64,000 nt of DNA. Source: Bacteroidota bacterium. Lineage in GTDB: Bacteria; Bacteroidota; Bacteroidia; Bacteroidales; F082. The stretch is taken from positions 62,001 to 126,000 of the forward strand of contig JAERTD010000011.1 of the NCBI GenBank assembly GCA_016845175.1. The letters run 5' to 3'. The notes beneath the pieces were generated by a model. The model ran no database searches. It saw only the letters and a program-made list of their open reading frames with translations, and was not told the origin of the DNA. A program made the position numbers and the translations under genes. Below, piece by piece: positions 54,524 to 64,000 of the stretch (position 1 is its first letter; each line of letters begins with the position of its first letter).

Positions 54524-55219
54524 GTGCAAAAACTCGTCATATTAATTCTAGGAATTTTAATTAGCTCAGCTACAAGCGCTCAGCAATATTATTACCATGA
54601 TCCGGGACATGTTTCAGCTACAGTTGGCATGACCATGCCCATACACCATTTCGGAAAAAACAGAGGAACATCTGTCATAGGCTTTGCAAAAATCGGTTTC
54701 AATACCACTGCCGATGCGGCCTTTTTCTATACAGAAAATGTGGGGATTGGTGGATTATACTCATTTAACATACATGGTATTAGCGAGGATAATCTGGCTG
54801 AAGCCTATGTTAAATCAAATGAAAACTACCAATGGGCTACAGCCAAAAGCGAACAGTTTAAGGAGCACCTTGCCATGGGAGGCTTCTTTTTCAGAATTCC
54901 TGTAAATGATTATATGAGTTTCAATGTTAAATTGCTGGCCGGATTTTTCTATATCTACAAACCAGCGGTTCAGGTGGAGATTGGATTACCATTTACATCC
55001 ACCACCATCTATGAAACCAATGCCAACAAAATGAATTTCGCTTTTTACAACCATGTGGGTGGCCGGTTTAAAGTAACCAATGAATTATTTGTTGTGGCTG
55101 ATCTGGCTTATACTGGTAGCAAATTTGATCTGGATTATTATAGAAATTCACAAAAAGTGAGTGAAACCAGGCATGTGGGCATACTGATGGGTAGTCTTGG
55201 TGTAGCTTACGAATTCTAG
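54524..55219 (+). CDS. Outer-membrane beta-barrel-like protein of unknown function
   Basis: 231 residues with a GTG start chosen because it gives a clean signal peptide (ends TSAQQ) and sits just after a promoter element. The mature part has alternating aromatic beta strands (GHVSATVGMTMPI, KLLAGFFYIYKPAVQVEIGL, VGILMGSLGVAYEF at the end) as in small outer-membrane barrels. No known family is recognised. It lies 52 bases after the C-S lyase and 53 before the SRPBCC gene, on the same strand. Confidence 0.65.
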   Translation: MQKLVILILGILISSATSAQQYYYHDPGHVSATVGMTMPIHHFGKNRGTSVIGFAKIGFNTTADAAFFYTENVGIGGLYSFNIHGISEDNLAEAYVKSNENYQWATAKSEQFKEHLAMGGFFFRIPVNDYMSFNVKLLAGFFYIYKPAVQVEIGLPFTSTTIYETNANKMNFAFYNHVGGRFKVTNELFVVADLAYTGSKFDLDYYRNSQKVSETRHVGILMGSLGVAYEF

Positions 55220-55272
55220 GCTAGTCGTTGATATCCAGGCAAGCTTTTTTATAATCACTAATAACTGAAGCC

Positions 55273-56262
55273 ATGAAAGTGCTAAAAATATTAGGACTCA
55301 TTGCCATTACAGTACTCGCTCTAATACTAATTACTCCTATTTTTCTGGCAGACACTGTAACGATTACACACACTGAAACCATTCAAACCAAAGCTGCTGT
55401 TGTATTCCGACAAGTGAATGTACTTGAGAACTGGGCACACTGGTCACCTTTCTCAAAAGCTGACCCGAATATGTGGATAGAGTTTTCCGACAACGCTAAA
55501 GGAGAGGGGGCTCATCAGGTGTGGAAGAGTGATAAAATTGGGAATGGCTCCTTAACCATCGCCACATCAATTCCCTATTCATATATTGAAAACCACATCG
55601 ATTTTGATGGCAGAGGTACAGCTATCGGGAAATGGAAGTTTGAAGAAGAAAAAGGGAATACTGAGGTAAGTTGGAGTACAACTTTACCGGAACTTGGCTA
55701 TCCCTTTGGCAGGTTTATGGGGCTGCTCATGCAATACTCCATGAAAACCATGTTGGCTGATGGCCTGGCTGATCTGAAAACCTATTGTGAAACACAGCCC
55801 GATATTCCTGAAATCACCACCATCTCAATACAAACCCAACCTACCATTAGCATACTCGACAGTTGTACCATCGATGGGATAGGGGAGCTTTTAGGTAATA
55901 ATTATCAGTCGCTGGCTGAATACGCCGATAAAAGAAACATTGCGCTGTCAGGTGCTCCATTTGCCATTTATCATAATTGGGATCCCGAGGGGATTATAAA
56001 AATCCAGGCAGGCTTTCCTGTTATAGATCAGTTAAACAACTACGGTAAGATTGTGTTTTCAGAACTGCCCGGCGGTAAGGCAGTATTTGCCAAGCATTTT
56101 GGATCCTATGATTCAAGCCCTACTCATGAAGCTATTGAAGAATACATAAGGGATTTGGGCTTAGCACCTCAATCTTATATCTGGGAGGTATATATCAAGG
56201 ATCACAGCAACGAAGCTGATACAGCCAAGTGGGAAACCCATATTTATTATCCTCTTAAATAA
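55273..56262 (+). CDS. SRPBCC domain fused to GyrI-like effector-binding domain
   Basis: 329 residues. A membrane or signal helix (5-25) precedes a START/SRPBCC lipid-cavity domain (~30-175; ENWAHWSPFSKADPN and WSTTLPELGYPFGRFMGL). About 185-329 is a GyrI-like/AraC-type effector-binding domain (FAIYHNWDPEGIIKIQAGFPV, DSSPTHEAIEEYIRDLG). No DNA-binding part is present, so it is not a transcription factor; a membrane-anchored small-molecule binder is likely. A 32-aa membrane peptide gene follows 39 bases later. Confidence 0.83.
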   Translation: MKVLKILGLIAITVLALILITPIFLADTVTITHTETIQTKAAVVFRQVNVLENWAHWSPFSKADPNMWIEFSDNAKGEGAHQVWKSDKIGNGSLTIATSIPYSYIENHIDFDGRGTAIGKWKFEEEKGNTEVSWSTTLPELGYPFGRFMGLLMQYSMKTMLADGLADLKTYCETQPDIPEITTISIQTQPTISILDSCTIDGIGELLGNNYQSLAEYADKRNIALSGAPFAIYHNWDPEGIIKIQAGFPVIDQLNNYGKIVFSELPGGKAVFAKHFGSYDSSPTHEAIEEYIRDLGLAPQSYIWEVYIKDHSNEADTAKWETHIYYPLK

Positions 56263-56301
56263 AAGGAGGCTCCGTATTTTTTAAACTATCCACTAAAACA
56301 A

Positions 56302-56400
56302 ATGACTATAGCCTTTATCATATTCGGGATTGTACTCCTACATCTTGTGGTAGGCTTTGTATGGGTACTGATAAAAATAGGTGGTAAGCGAAGAAAATAA
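56302..56400 (+). CDS. 32-aa single-pass membrane peptide
   Basis: ATG at 56302, stop TAA at 56398-56400. The product starts MTIAFIIFGIVLLH, is one long hydrophobic helix (about 2-24) and ends in a basic tail (KIGGKRRK), so the C-terminus should face the cytoplasm. It follows the SRPBCC-GyrI gene after 39 bases and faces the convergent ligA gene. The clean helix plus positive tail argues for a real small membrane protein. Family not recognised. Confidence 0.55.
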   Translation: MTIAFIIFGIVLLHLVVGFVWVLIKIGGKRRK

Positions 56401-56413
56401 TCCTAAGCCGCAT

Positions 56414-58516
<2,103 letters not shown>

Positions 58517-60049
58517 TTAATTCTTTAATACGGCAGCATTTCTATAGATAAATATCCTTTGATTGTCATTAATAGGATTCAACCAATGCAATACCATATC
58601 CATATATCCCGGTTCAATGGTTGTTTCATGGACAAGTTGTGGGTATAGTGTTTTCATATGCTGCACTCTCATCTCCAGGCTATCCGGCTGAAAGAACAAA
58701 ACAATACCAGGCTGTTTGTCAATGGTATTCGCTTGCTTCAACTTTTTATATTGTTCCTTGAAATTATCCTGCATCAAAGCATCGTATGGTAGATACTTTT
58801 GTAAATAATACTGAGGAGGAAAGCGGAGTACATTTTTATTCCGGTCCTCAATAACAAAATATTCTAACTCAGGGTATTTACTTAAATAACTCATGGTTTC
58901 TACCCTTGCCTTTTTTGAATACATCACTGAAACCGGCACCAGTAGAATAATATTTATTATCCAGAAAAACACAAAAGATCCTTTGGCAAGGTTCTTCATT
59001 TTATTCGCTGTTTTAGAGGCATCCATGATCATATGCCAGCCTATAACACCAGCAATCATTAAAAATGGTATGATAGTAACCACAAAACGTTCTTGCTTGT
59101 TGGGATAATATGAATGGAAGATCAAAAATAGTAAGGTAGGAAGAAACAAAATAAGCAAACGTTTCCACGATTTGAAGAACCCAAGAAAAATAAAAATGCT
59201 AACTGGTGGTATGAGAATACCCAATAAGAACAATATGTAAGTATACCATGGGCTTATGATATATCTGTGCGCATTGTGCATATTATAATTAACATATTCA
59301 GCGAATTGTGCAAAAGGCTGGTCCCAGATAAAATAGTCGACACCACCTTGTACTACTATTATAGTTAATAAGCCTGAAAAGCTGGCATATAGTAGCGTTT
59401 TCCATCGCTTTTCAATTAGAAGTACCAATCCCATGGCACCCACAATCAATAGGATTTGAAACCTGATATTAAAAGCAATCCCTAGTAGTATTCCAGCCAA
59501 AAGCCAGTAACGCCAATTGGGTTGGGTTTTATCTTTTATTAAAAGATATGTCGCCCACATAATGGGAGGCAGACAAGTAAGTTCCACAAGGTTTCGTACA
59601 CTCAGGAAAGGGAATATCCAAAACATGGCCAGCATCCACCCAATCAAGTTGGCACTTCTACGATTGGAAAGCAATAAAGTGATTTTATATCCAAAATATA
59701 CAATCAGCATCGACCATCCGGCATGTAAAAGCCTAACCACAAACATTTTGGACTGAGGATTGGCAAAACCAAGCCAATCAAAAAATGAAAATAACAAATA
59801 GTGAAGGCCCACATAAAAGAAACTAAAGCCTTCAGGACCTTCGTTTCCGGGAGTACCTGGCAACCATTTATAATAGTCAACTCCATCCACCCACGACTGG
59901 GCGATTTCGATGACTAAAAATTGGTCGTCAATCCAACCAAATCCTTTTGAGAAAATAGCTGCCAGAAGTCTGATCAAAAAACCAAAAAAGAGAATGTACC
60001 TCAAAGGTTCTTGTTCGTATCGGGCGTACCAGGCTTTGTTCTTTATCAT
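58517..60049 (-). CDS. GT-C membrane glycosyltransferase (GT39/Alg9-like)
   Basis: About 510 residues from the ATG at 60049; a TTG at 60070 would overlap arcA by 7 bases. About ten membrane segments are seen. The first luminal loop carries GWIDDQFLVIEIAQSW, the acidic pair expected for a GT-C catalytic aspartate. A periplasmic C-terminal tail (~400-510) follows. It probably moves a sugar from a polyprenyl-phosphate donor to a lipid or surface glycan; acceptor unknown. Gap to the arcA stop is 14 bases, so one transcript. Confidence 0.82.
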   Translation of the reverse strand: MIKNKAWYARYEQEPLRYILFFGFLIRLLAAIFSKGFGWIDDQFLVIEIAQSWVDGVDYYKWLPGTPGNEGPEGFSFFYVGLHYLLFSFFDWLGFANPQSKMFVVRLLHAGWSMLIVYFGYKITLLLSNRRSANLIGWMLAMFWIFPFLSVRNLVELTCLPPIMWATYLLIKDKTQPNWRYWLLAGILLGIAFNIRFQILLIVGAMGLVLLIEKRWKTLLYASFSGLLTIIVVQGGVDYFIWDQPFAQFAEYVNYNMHNAHRYIISPWYTYILFLLGILIPPVSIFIFLGFFKSWKRLLILFLPTLLFLIFHSYYPNKQERFVVTIIPFLMIAGVIGWHMIMDASKTANKMKNLAKGSFVFFWIINIILLVPVSVMYSKKARVETMSYLSKYPELEYFVIEDRNKNVLRFPPQYYLQKYLPYDALMQDNFKEQYKKLKQANTIDKQPGIVLFFQPDSLEMRVQHMKTLYPQLVHETTIEPGYMDMVLHWLNPINDNQRIFIYRNAAVLKN

Positions 60050-60063
60050 CCGAATCACAAGTT

Positions 60064-61329
60064 TTACCAATTAATCTTTTGCCTGTTCACCGGCATAGTC
60101 ATACATCTGGCACCTCCACCACCACGGGATAACTCATTCCCTTCAATGGTCACCACTGCCCGCTTATAGTCTTCGATGGATCGTTTTCCACTCACAATAT
60201 CCCGTGCTCTGATTACTTCAAAACCTTTCTTATGTAATGCCTCAATGGTATTAACATTTCTAGCGTAACCAATAACTTTACCCGGTTCCAGTGCAAAGAA
60301 ATTACCACCACTTTGCCATTGCTCTCGCTCCATTACAAACAGATCATTATCTCCTCCACAATAAATTGGTTCAAGGTCCATACCCAGACTACGCAAAGCC
60401 GCGAGTATGTTTTTCTCTTCCTTTATGGAAACAACTTTCCCTGATTCTACAGTGATGTGAATAGTTAGGTGTCTAGTGGCGCTTAGGATCAGAGGTTCAA
60501 AAATCATACATAAATCCTTATCCAAAAAGGTAAAGGTCATGTCCAAATGGATGAAAGACTCAGGTTTATATGGCAATTCCTGAACAATTATATGTTTGGT
60601 TCCTTCCTGTGTCTTGGCAAATTCGATAATGGCGTCAATACCCTGAGTGGTTGTTCTGGTTCCGGTCCCGATAAGAAGAATATCCTCACGGGCTACCAAT
60701 ACATCACCACCTTCAATGGTAGCTTTTTTGGTAAGATCAAACTGTGTGACCGGATTTACAGTTGTTGTTTTGAAGACTGGGTGGTTATCAAAGATGGCCT
60801 CCATAATCAAGGCTTCACGGTCACGCACTCCATTAGCCATTTTAGCAATCATCACCTTGTCATTAACCGAAAAGCTGGAGTCGCGGGTAAAGAAAAAATT
60901 GGGTAGGGGATGCAGACAATAATGCTCATTATCTAGGAACCTGGTAAGATTATCCTTAGACATTTCCACCCCCTCGATGAGCTGCCGGGCTAAATCATCT
61001 GATTCGATGCTTTCTACCAATTGACAAAACTGCTTCTCTGTGTCTTGCTCAAGTATACATATCTTATTGACAATCTTTTGTTTAACTTTTTCATCTTTGA
61101 TGATATCGCTTAATAATTCCTTAACTTCAAAAACCCGGGTATATTTTTTCAACACTCCCAAAAAGTTATTGTATTCGGGTAAGGCTATATTAAGATTCAA
61201 AATATCACTGTACAGGGCGCGCTGGGCATTTTCAGGGGTCATATTTTCAACCTCTGCACCCGGTATATGCACAATAACACCGTTTAGCTTCCCAATTTCT
61301 GAATTTACATTAATGTCTAGTTTCTCCAT
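60064..61329 (-). CDS. arcA: Arginine deiminase
   Basis: 421 residues. FTRDSSFSV, GGDVLVA, FTFLDKD and the C-terminal nucleophile C409 in GGGGARCMTMP are the family marks of the guanidino-group hydrolases. It hydrolyses arginine to citrulline and ammonia in the cytoplasm. No arcB, arcC or arcD is in the window, so either the rest of the pathway is elsewhere or the enzyme supplies citrulline and ammonia alone. Cytoplasmic, followed directly by a glycosyltransferase gene. Confidence 0.92.
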   Translation of the reverse strand: MEKLDINVNSEIGKLNGVIVHIPGAEVENMTPENAQRALYSDILNLNIALPEYNNFLGVLKKYTRVFEVKELLSDIIKDEKVKQKIVNKICILEQDTEKQFCQLVESIESDDLARQLIEGVEMSKDNLTRFLDNEHYCLHPLPNFFFTRDSSFSVNDKVMIAKMANGVRDREALIMEAIFDNHPVFKTTTVNPVTQFDLTKKATIEGGDVLVAREDILLIGTGTRTTTQGIDAIIEFAKTQEGTKHIIVQELPYKPESFIHLDMTFTFLDKDLCMIFEPLILSATRHLTIHITVESGKVVSIKEEKNILAALRSLGMDLEPIYCGGDNDLFVMEREQWQSGGNFFALEPGKVIGYARNVNTIEALHKKGFEVIRARDIVSGKRSIEDYKRAVVTIEGNELSRGGGGARCMTMPVNRQKINW

Positions 61330-61406
61330 TGTGGTGGTGTAATACAGCCAAATGCCGCATGAATAAGCTTAAAAAAGTAACAAGTAACAATTATCAAAAG
61401 TACGAA

Positions 61407-61916
61407 CTAATCCGTTACTGGTGAAGGATCAATATACTCATAAGTATTTCCCCGGGATTTTAGGTAGTTTATGAAATCAGCATAGCTTAACACAAGGCTT
61501 GCTGTGTTGTCGTTGGGATGAAAACTAATGGTTTCAGCCTTCCGAAGTTGTTGATCAAGAAAGAGATGTACATGTTTGTCGTTGTCGTTTACCAGGCCAA
61601 AGGGTGAAACAGACCCAGGTGTAACACCCAGGTATTTATACAATCTTTTTTCGGAACCGAAAGTTAGCTTGCCTTGTTTTAGTTTTTGCTCCAGGCTACG
61701 GATATTGAAACTGGTGGTATCCTTAATAATCACTAAATAATGTTTGTTGCCTTTATGATTTCTGAAAAAAAGGTTCTTACAATGTACAGCATCAATATCC
61801 TTCCAGTATTTCAAAGCGATCTCTATGGTGTCCAATGGAGGATGCTCATAAAGATCATAGGAAATGTCCAGTTTTTTCAAGGTGTCAAATACTTTTTCTC
61901 TGCGATCGATATCCAT
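61407..61916 (-). CDS. Prolyl-tRNA editing (YbaK/ProX-type) protein
   Basis: 169 residues, a complete YbaK-type domain. CKNLFFRNHKGNKHYLVIIK holds the catalytic lysine region, and TPGSVSPFGLVND is the typical substrate loop. Standalone ProX/PrdX proteins remove alanine wrongly attached to tRNA-Pro. It lies 77 bases upstream of arcA on the same strand, after a TolB-like lipoprotein gene. Confidence 0.87.
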   Translation of the reverse strand: MDIDRREKVFDTLKKLDISYDLYEHPPLDTIEIALKYWKDIDAVHCKNLFFRNHKGNKHYLVIIKDTTSFNIRSLEQKLKQGKLTFGSEKRLYKYLGVTPGSVSPFGLVNDNDKHVHLFLDQQLRKAETISFHPNDNTASLVLSYADFINYLKSRGNTYEYIDPSPVTD

Positions 61917-61967
61917 TAAGTAAATTATATGTTTAAGGTTTTAATAAATTGATATACAATTATATAA

Positions 61968-63077
61968 TTAATCGATCCAATCTGCAATAAACAGATTGGT
62001 ATTACGGGTGCCACCATTGTTTCTGTTGGATGAAAATATGAGCTTCTTGCCATCATAGGAGAACATGGGAAAGGCATCAAATATTTTATCGTAGGTGATT
62101 TTTTCCAGGCCACTACCATTGATATTGATCATAAATAAGTTGAACTCAAAGCCTCTTTGACTGGAATGATTGGAACTGAAAAGGATTTTTTCTCCAGAGG
62201 GGTGGAAAAAGGGTGCCCAATTGGCTTTTCCAAGGTGGGTTACCTGAGTCAGTTCTGACCCATCAACATTACACACATAGAGTTCCATATTGGTTGGTTT
62301 TACCAATCCTTCCTTCAACAAAGACTTATACTCAGCGATATCCTCTGGCGTAGTTGGTCTGGATGACCTGAATACCAACTTGCTGCCGTCGGGTGAAAAG
62401 AAGGCGCCACCATCATAACCAAGTTCAAAGGTAATCTGCCTGACATTACTCCCATCCATATCGCAGGTATACAGTTCCAAATCACCACTTCTGTCAGAGG
62501 TAAAAACAATTTTATCGCCTTGGGCAGACACAGTAGCCTCAGCATCATAGCCAGGGCCACTTACCAAGGTATCGATGACTTGACCTTTCAGATTAGCCAC
62601 ATAAATATCAAAATCGGGGTATATGGGCCATACATATTTTCCATCCGACCTTCTTTCGGGTTCAGGGGGACAGTTATCACTTCCTGAACGGGTTGAAGCA
62701 TATAAAATACTGGTATCACCAGGCATAAAATAAGAGCAGGTTGTCCTTCCCAGGCCTTCACTAATCAGTTGGGGCATATCATCTTTCATATGACCATCAG
62801 CAAAACTAAATTGATAGATTTGATCACAGGGAGCATTCCAATCAGGGTTTTTCGCCTGAAAAGCTATCATGCTGTTGTCGAAACTGAAATAGGCTTCTGC
62901 ATTATCACCACCGAAGGTGAGCTGCTTAATATTCGCCAGATGCTTCTCCTGAGGGTAATGCACTGTGGTGTCAATTTTCGTTGTTTTTTCCGAGTGCTGC
63001 TTAGCTTTATGTTGTGATCCTCCACAGGACACCATGAGGATTGAGATTAGAAGTATGAAGCTTAATTGAATTTTCAT
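61968..63077 (-). CDS. TolB-like WD40/PD40 repeat lipoprotein
   Basis: 369 residues. Signal peptide with lipobox (LMVSC, C18) predicts a lipoprotein. At least five PD40 repeats of the form GD-x-I-V-F-x-S-D-R-S-G (FTSDRSGDLELYTCD, FRSSRPTTPEDI, FSSNHSSQRGFEFNLFMININGSG, FSSNRNNGGTRNTNLFIADW) build a beta-propeller. It is probably a periplasmic binding or scaffold protein; no protease domain is attached. It lies between uvrA and the tRNA-editing gene. Confidence 0.85.
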   Translation of the reverse strand: MKIQLSFILLISILMVSCGGSQHKAKQHSEKTTKIDTTVHYPQEKHLANIKQLTFGGDNAEAYFSFDNSMIAFQAKNPDWNAPCDQIYQFSFADGHMKDDMPQLISEGLGRTTCSYFMPGDTSILYASTRSGSDNCPPEPERRSDGKYVWPIYPDFDIYVANLKGQVIDTLVSGPGYDAEATVSAQGDKIVFTSDRSGDLELYTCDMDGSNVRQITFELGYDGGAFFSPDGSKLVFRSSRPTTPEDIAEYKSLLKEGLVKPTNMELYVCNVDGSELTQVTHLGKANWAPFFHPSGEKILFSSNHSSQRGFEFNLFMININGSGLEKITYDKIFDAFPMFSYDGKKLIFSSNRNNGGTRNTNLFIADWID

Positions 63078-63143
63078 AGTGATTTTCTAGTTGATGGTTT
63101 TTTAAAAATATTAATAAATGACTGTTGAATATGCTGAAAGGAT

Positions 63144-64000
63144 TTAGAGCTTTGCTTTAAGAAAACGTCCGGTATGAGATTTTTTTATTTTTTCTAATTC
63201 CTCAGGCAAGCCCTCAAAGATCACCTTTCCACCGGCATCACCACCTTCAGGACCCATGTCAATGATCCAGTCGGCACTTTTTATGACTTCCGTATTATGT
63301 TCAATAACCACGATGCTGTGATTGGTTTCAATTAAGGCCTGAAAGGATTGTAATAATTTGCTGATATCGTGAATATGCAAGCCAGTGGTGGGCTCATCAA
63401 AAATAAAGAGTGTAGGAGCTCCATTTTCTCCTTTGGAAAGGAAATATGCCAGTTTAATTCTTTGTGCTTCTCCACCGCTTAAGGTATTGGAGGCTTGTCC
63501 CATTCGAAGATATCCCAGACCAACATCCTGAAGCGGTGTAATTTTTTCTGCAATTTTTTTGTCGAGCAATGACTTGGCAGCATCCACCGAGAAGAACTCA
63601 ATGGCCTGATCAATGGTCATTTCCAGCACATCAGTGATTGATTTTCCGCGGTAAGTTACTTCCAGTACTTCATCCTTAAAGCGATGGCCATCACAAGCAT
63701 CACATTTCAGATGAATATCTGCCATAAATTGCATTTCAACTTTTATCTGACCTTCCCCTTCACATTGATCGCATCTGCCTCCGGCAATATTAAAGGAGAA
63801 GTATCCCGGTTTGTAACCTCTTAGCTTGGCCAAAGGCTGTTTGGCGTATAACTGACGGATTTCATCAAAGGCTTTCAGATAGGTGGCAGGATTAGATCTT
63901 GAAGACTTGCCAATGGGGTTTTGGTCCACATATTCAACCGCTTGAATGCTGTTTACATCACCCTCAAGTATGCCGAATTTTCCTGTCTTATCAGCATAAC
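63144..64000 (-). CDS. uvrA: Excinuclease ABC subunit A (C-terminal part, cut by window edge)
   Basis: About 285 residues of the C-terminus are visible; the rest lies beyond the right edge. It contains a zinc module (CDQCEGEGQI ... CDACDGHRF), the ABC signature NTLSGGEAQRIKLA, Walker B LFIFDEPTTGLH and the final H-loop VVIEHN of the second ATPase. UvrA senses bulky DNA damage and loads UvrB in nucleotide excision repair. No frameshift is seen in this portion. Confidence 0.96.
   Translation of the reverse strand, partial: YADKTGKFGILEGDVNSIQAVEYVDQNPIGKSSRSNPATYLKAFDEIRQLYAKQPLAKLRGYKPGYFSFNIAGGRCDQCEGEGQIKVEMQFMADIHLKCDACDGHRFKDEVLEVTYRGKSITDVLEMTIDQAIEFFSVDAAKSLLDKKIAEKITPLQDVGLGYLRMGQASNTLSGGEAQRIKLAYFLSKGENGAPTLFIFDEPTTGLHIHDISKLLQSFQALIETNHSIVVIEHNTEVIKSADWIIDMGPEGGDAGGKVIFEGLPEELEKIKKSHTGRFLKAKL

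Overview
The window comes from the chromosome of a Bacteroidota bacterium, probably a free-living or marine member of the Bacteroidia. Evidence is several large secreted proteins ending in type IX secretion (T9SS) sorting domains of types A and B, promoters with the phylum-specific TAnnTTTG -7 element, little Shine-Dalgarno signal, and many Bacteroidota families (DUF4301, DUF4251, PS-10 peptidase, head-GIN DUF2807, split transketolase). No plasmid or phage structural genes are visible.

Region 1-11.6 kb holds a tRNA-Leu(GAG)/tRNA-Leu(CAG) pair into which a ~10.1 kb integrative element has inserted. It is bounded by a perfect 73-bp direct repeat (1278-1350 and 11382-11454) that copies most of tRNA-Leu(CAG). 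Its core module, all on the minus strand, is a tyrosine integrase next to attR, a RadC-like JAB protein, a 59-aa small protein, a short HTH protein and a winged-helix protein. Its cargo is three nuclease genes in a row (Mrr-type PD-(D/E)xK, HNH, PIN), a T9SS-exported serine hydrolase, and a secreted membrane protein flanked by a pair of ~55-bp repeats next to a GC-rich stem-loop region. No relaxase or conjugation gene is seen. The nuclease trio is the best candidate here for an undescribed defence cassette.

Region 11.6-30.1 kb is mostly chromosomal: a FabH-like synthase, a TPR-like exported protein, dipeptidase E, PS-10 peptidase, a DMT transporter, alkaline phosphatase, DUF1295, SIMPL, a DUF1338 dioxygenase, YdeI and a Vat-like acetyltransferase. 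The spacer before the phosphatase holds two adjacent multi-stem palindromic structures, and a 22-bp tandem repeat lies near 26.4 kb. A minus-strand operon (30.1-26.6 kb) encodes DUF1254/DUF1214 proteins and a lipoprotein form of a GFA enzyme. Its first gene is split by a frameshift inside a TA dinucleotide run.

Region 30.7-37.8 kb is a plus-strand set: an ECF sigma factor, a protein joining an inner-membrane helix to an outer-membrane barrel, then a T9SS type A and a T9SS type B surface protein. A tRNA-Arg(TCT) with promoter and perfect-palindrome terminator follows.

Region 38.5-51 kb is a minus-strand run: L,D-transpeptidase, M15 peptidase, DUF456, a PNGase F-like/LamG T9SS protein, transketolase N and C halves, lipoate ligase, and a fused FAD/Fe-S dehydrogenase. 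From 51-56.4 kb the plus strand carries a head-GIN protein, dnaN, a PatB-type C-S lyase, a barrel protein, an SRPBCC-GyrI protein and a 32-aa membrane peptide. From 56.4 kb to the end the minus strand carries ligA, a GT-C glycosyltransferase, arginine deiminase, a prolyl-tRNA deacylase-like protein, a TolB-like lipoprotein and the C-terminal part of uvrA.
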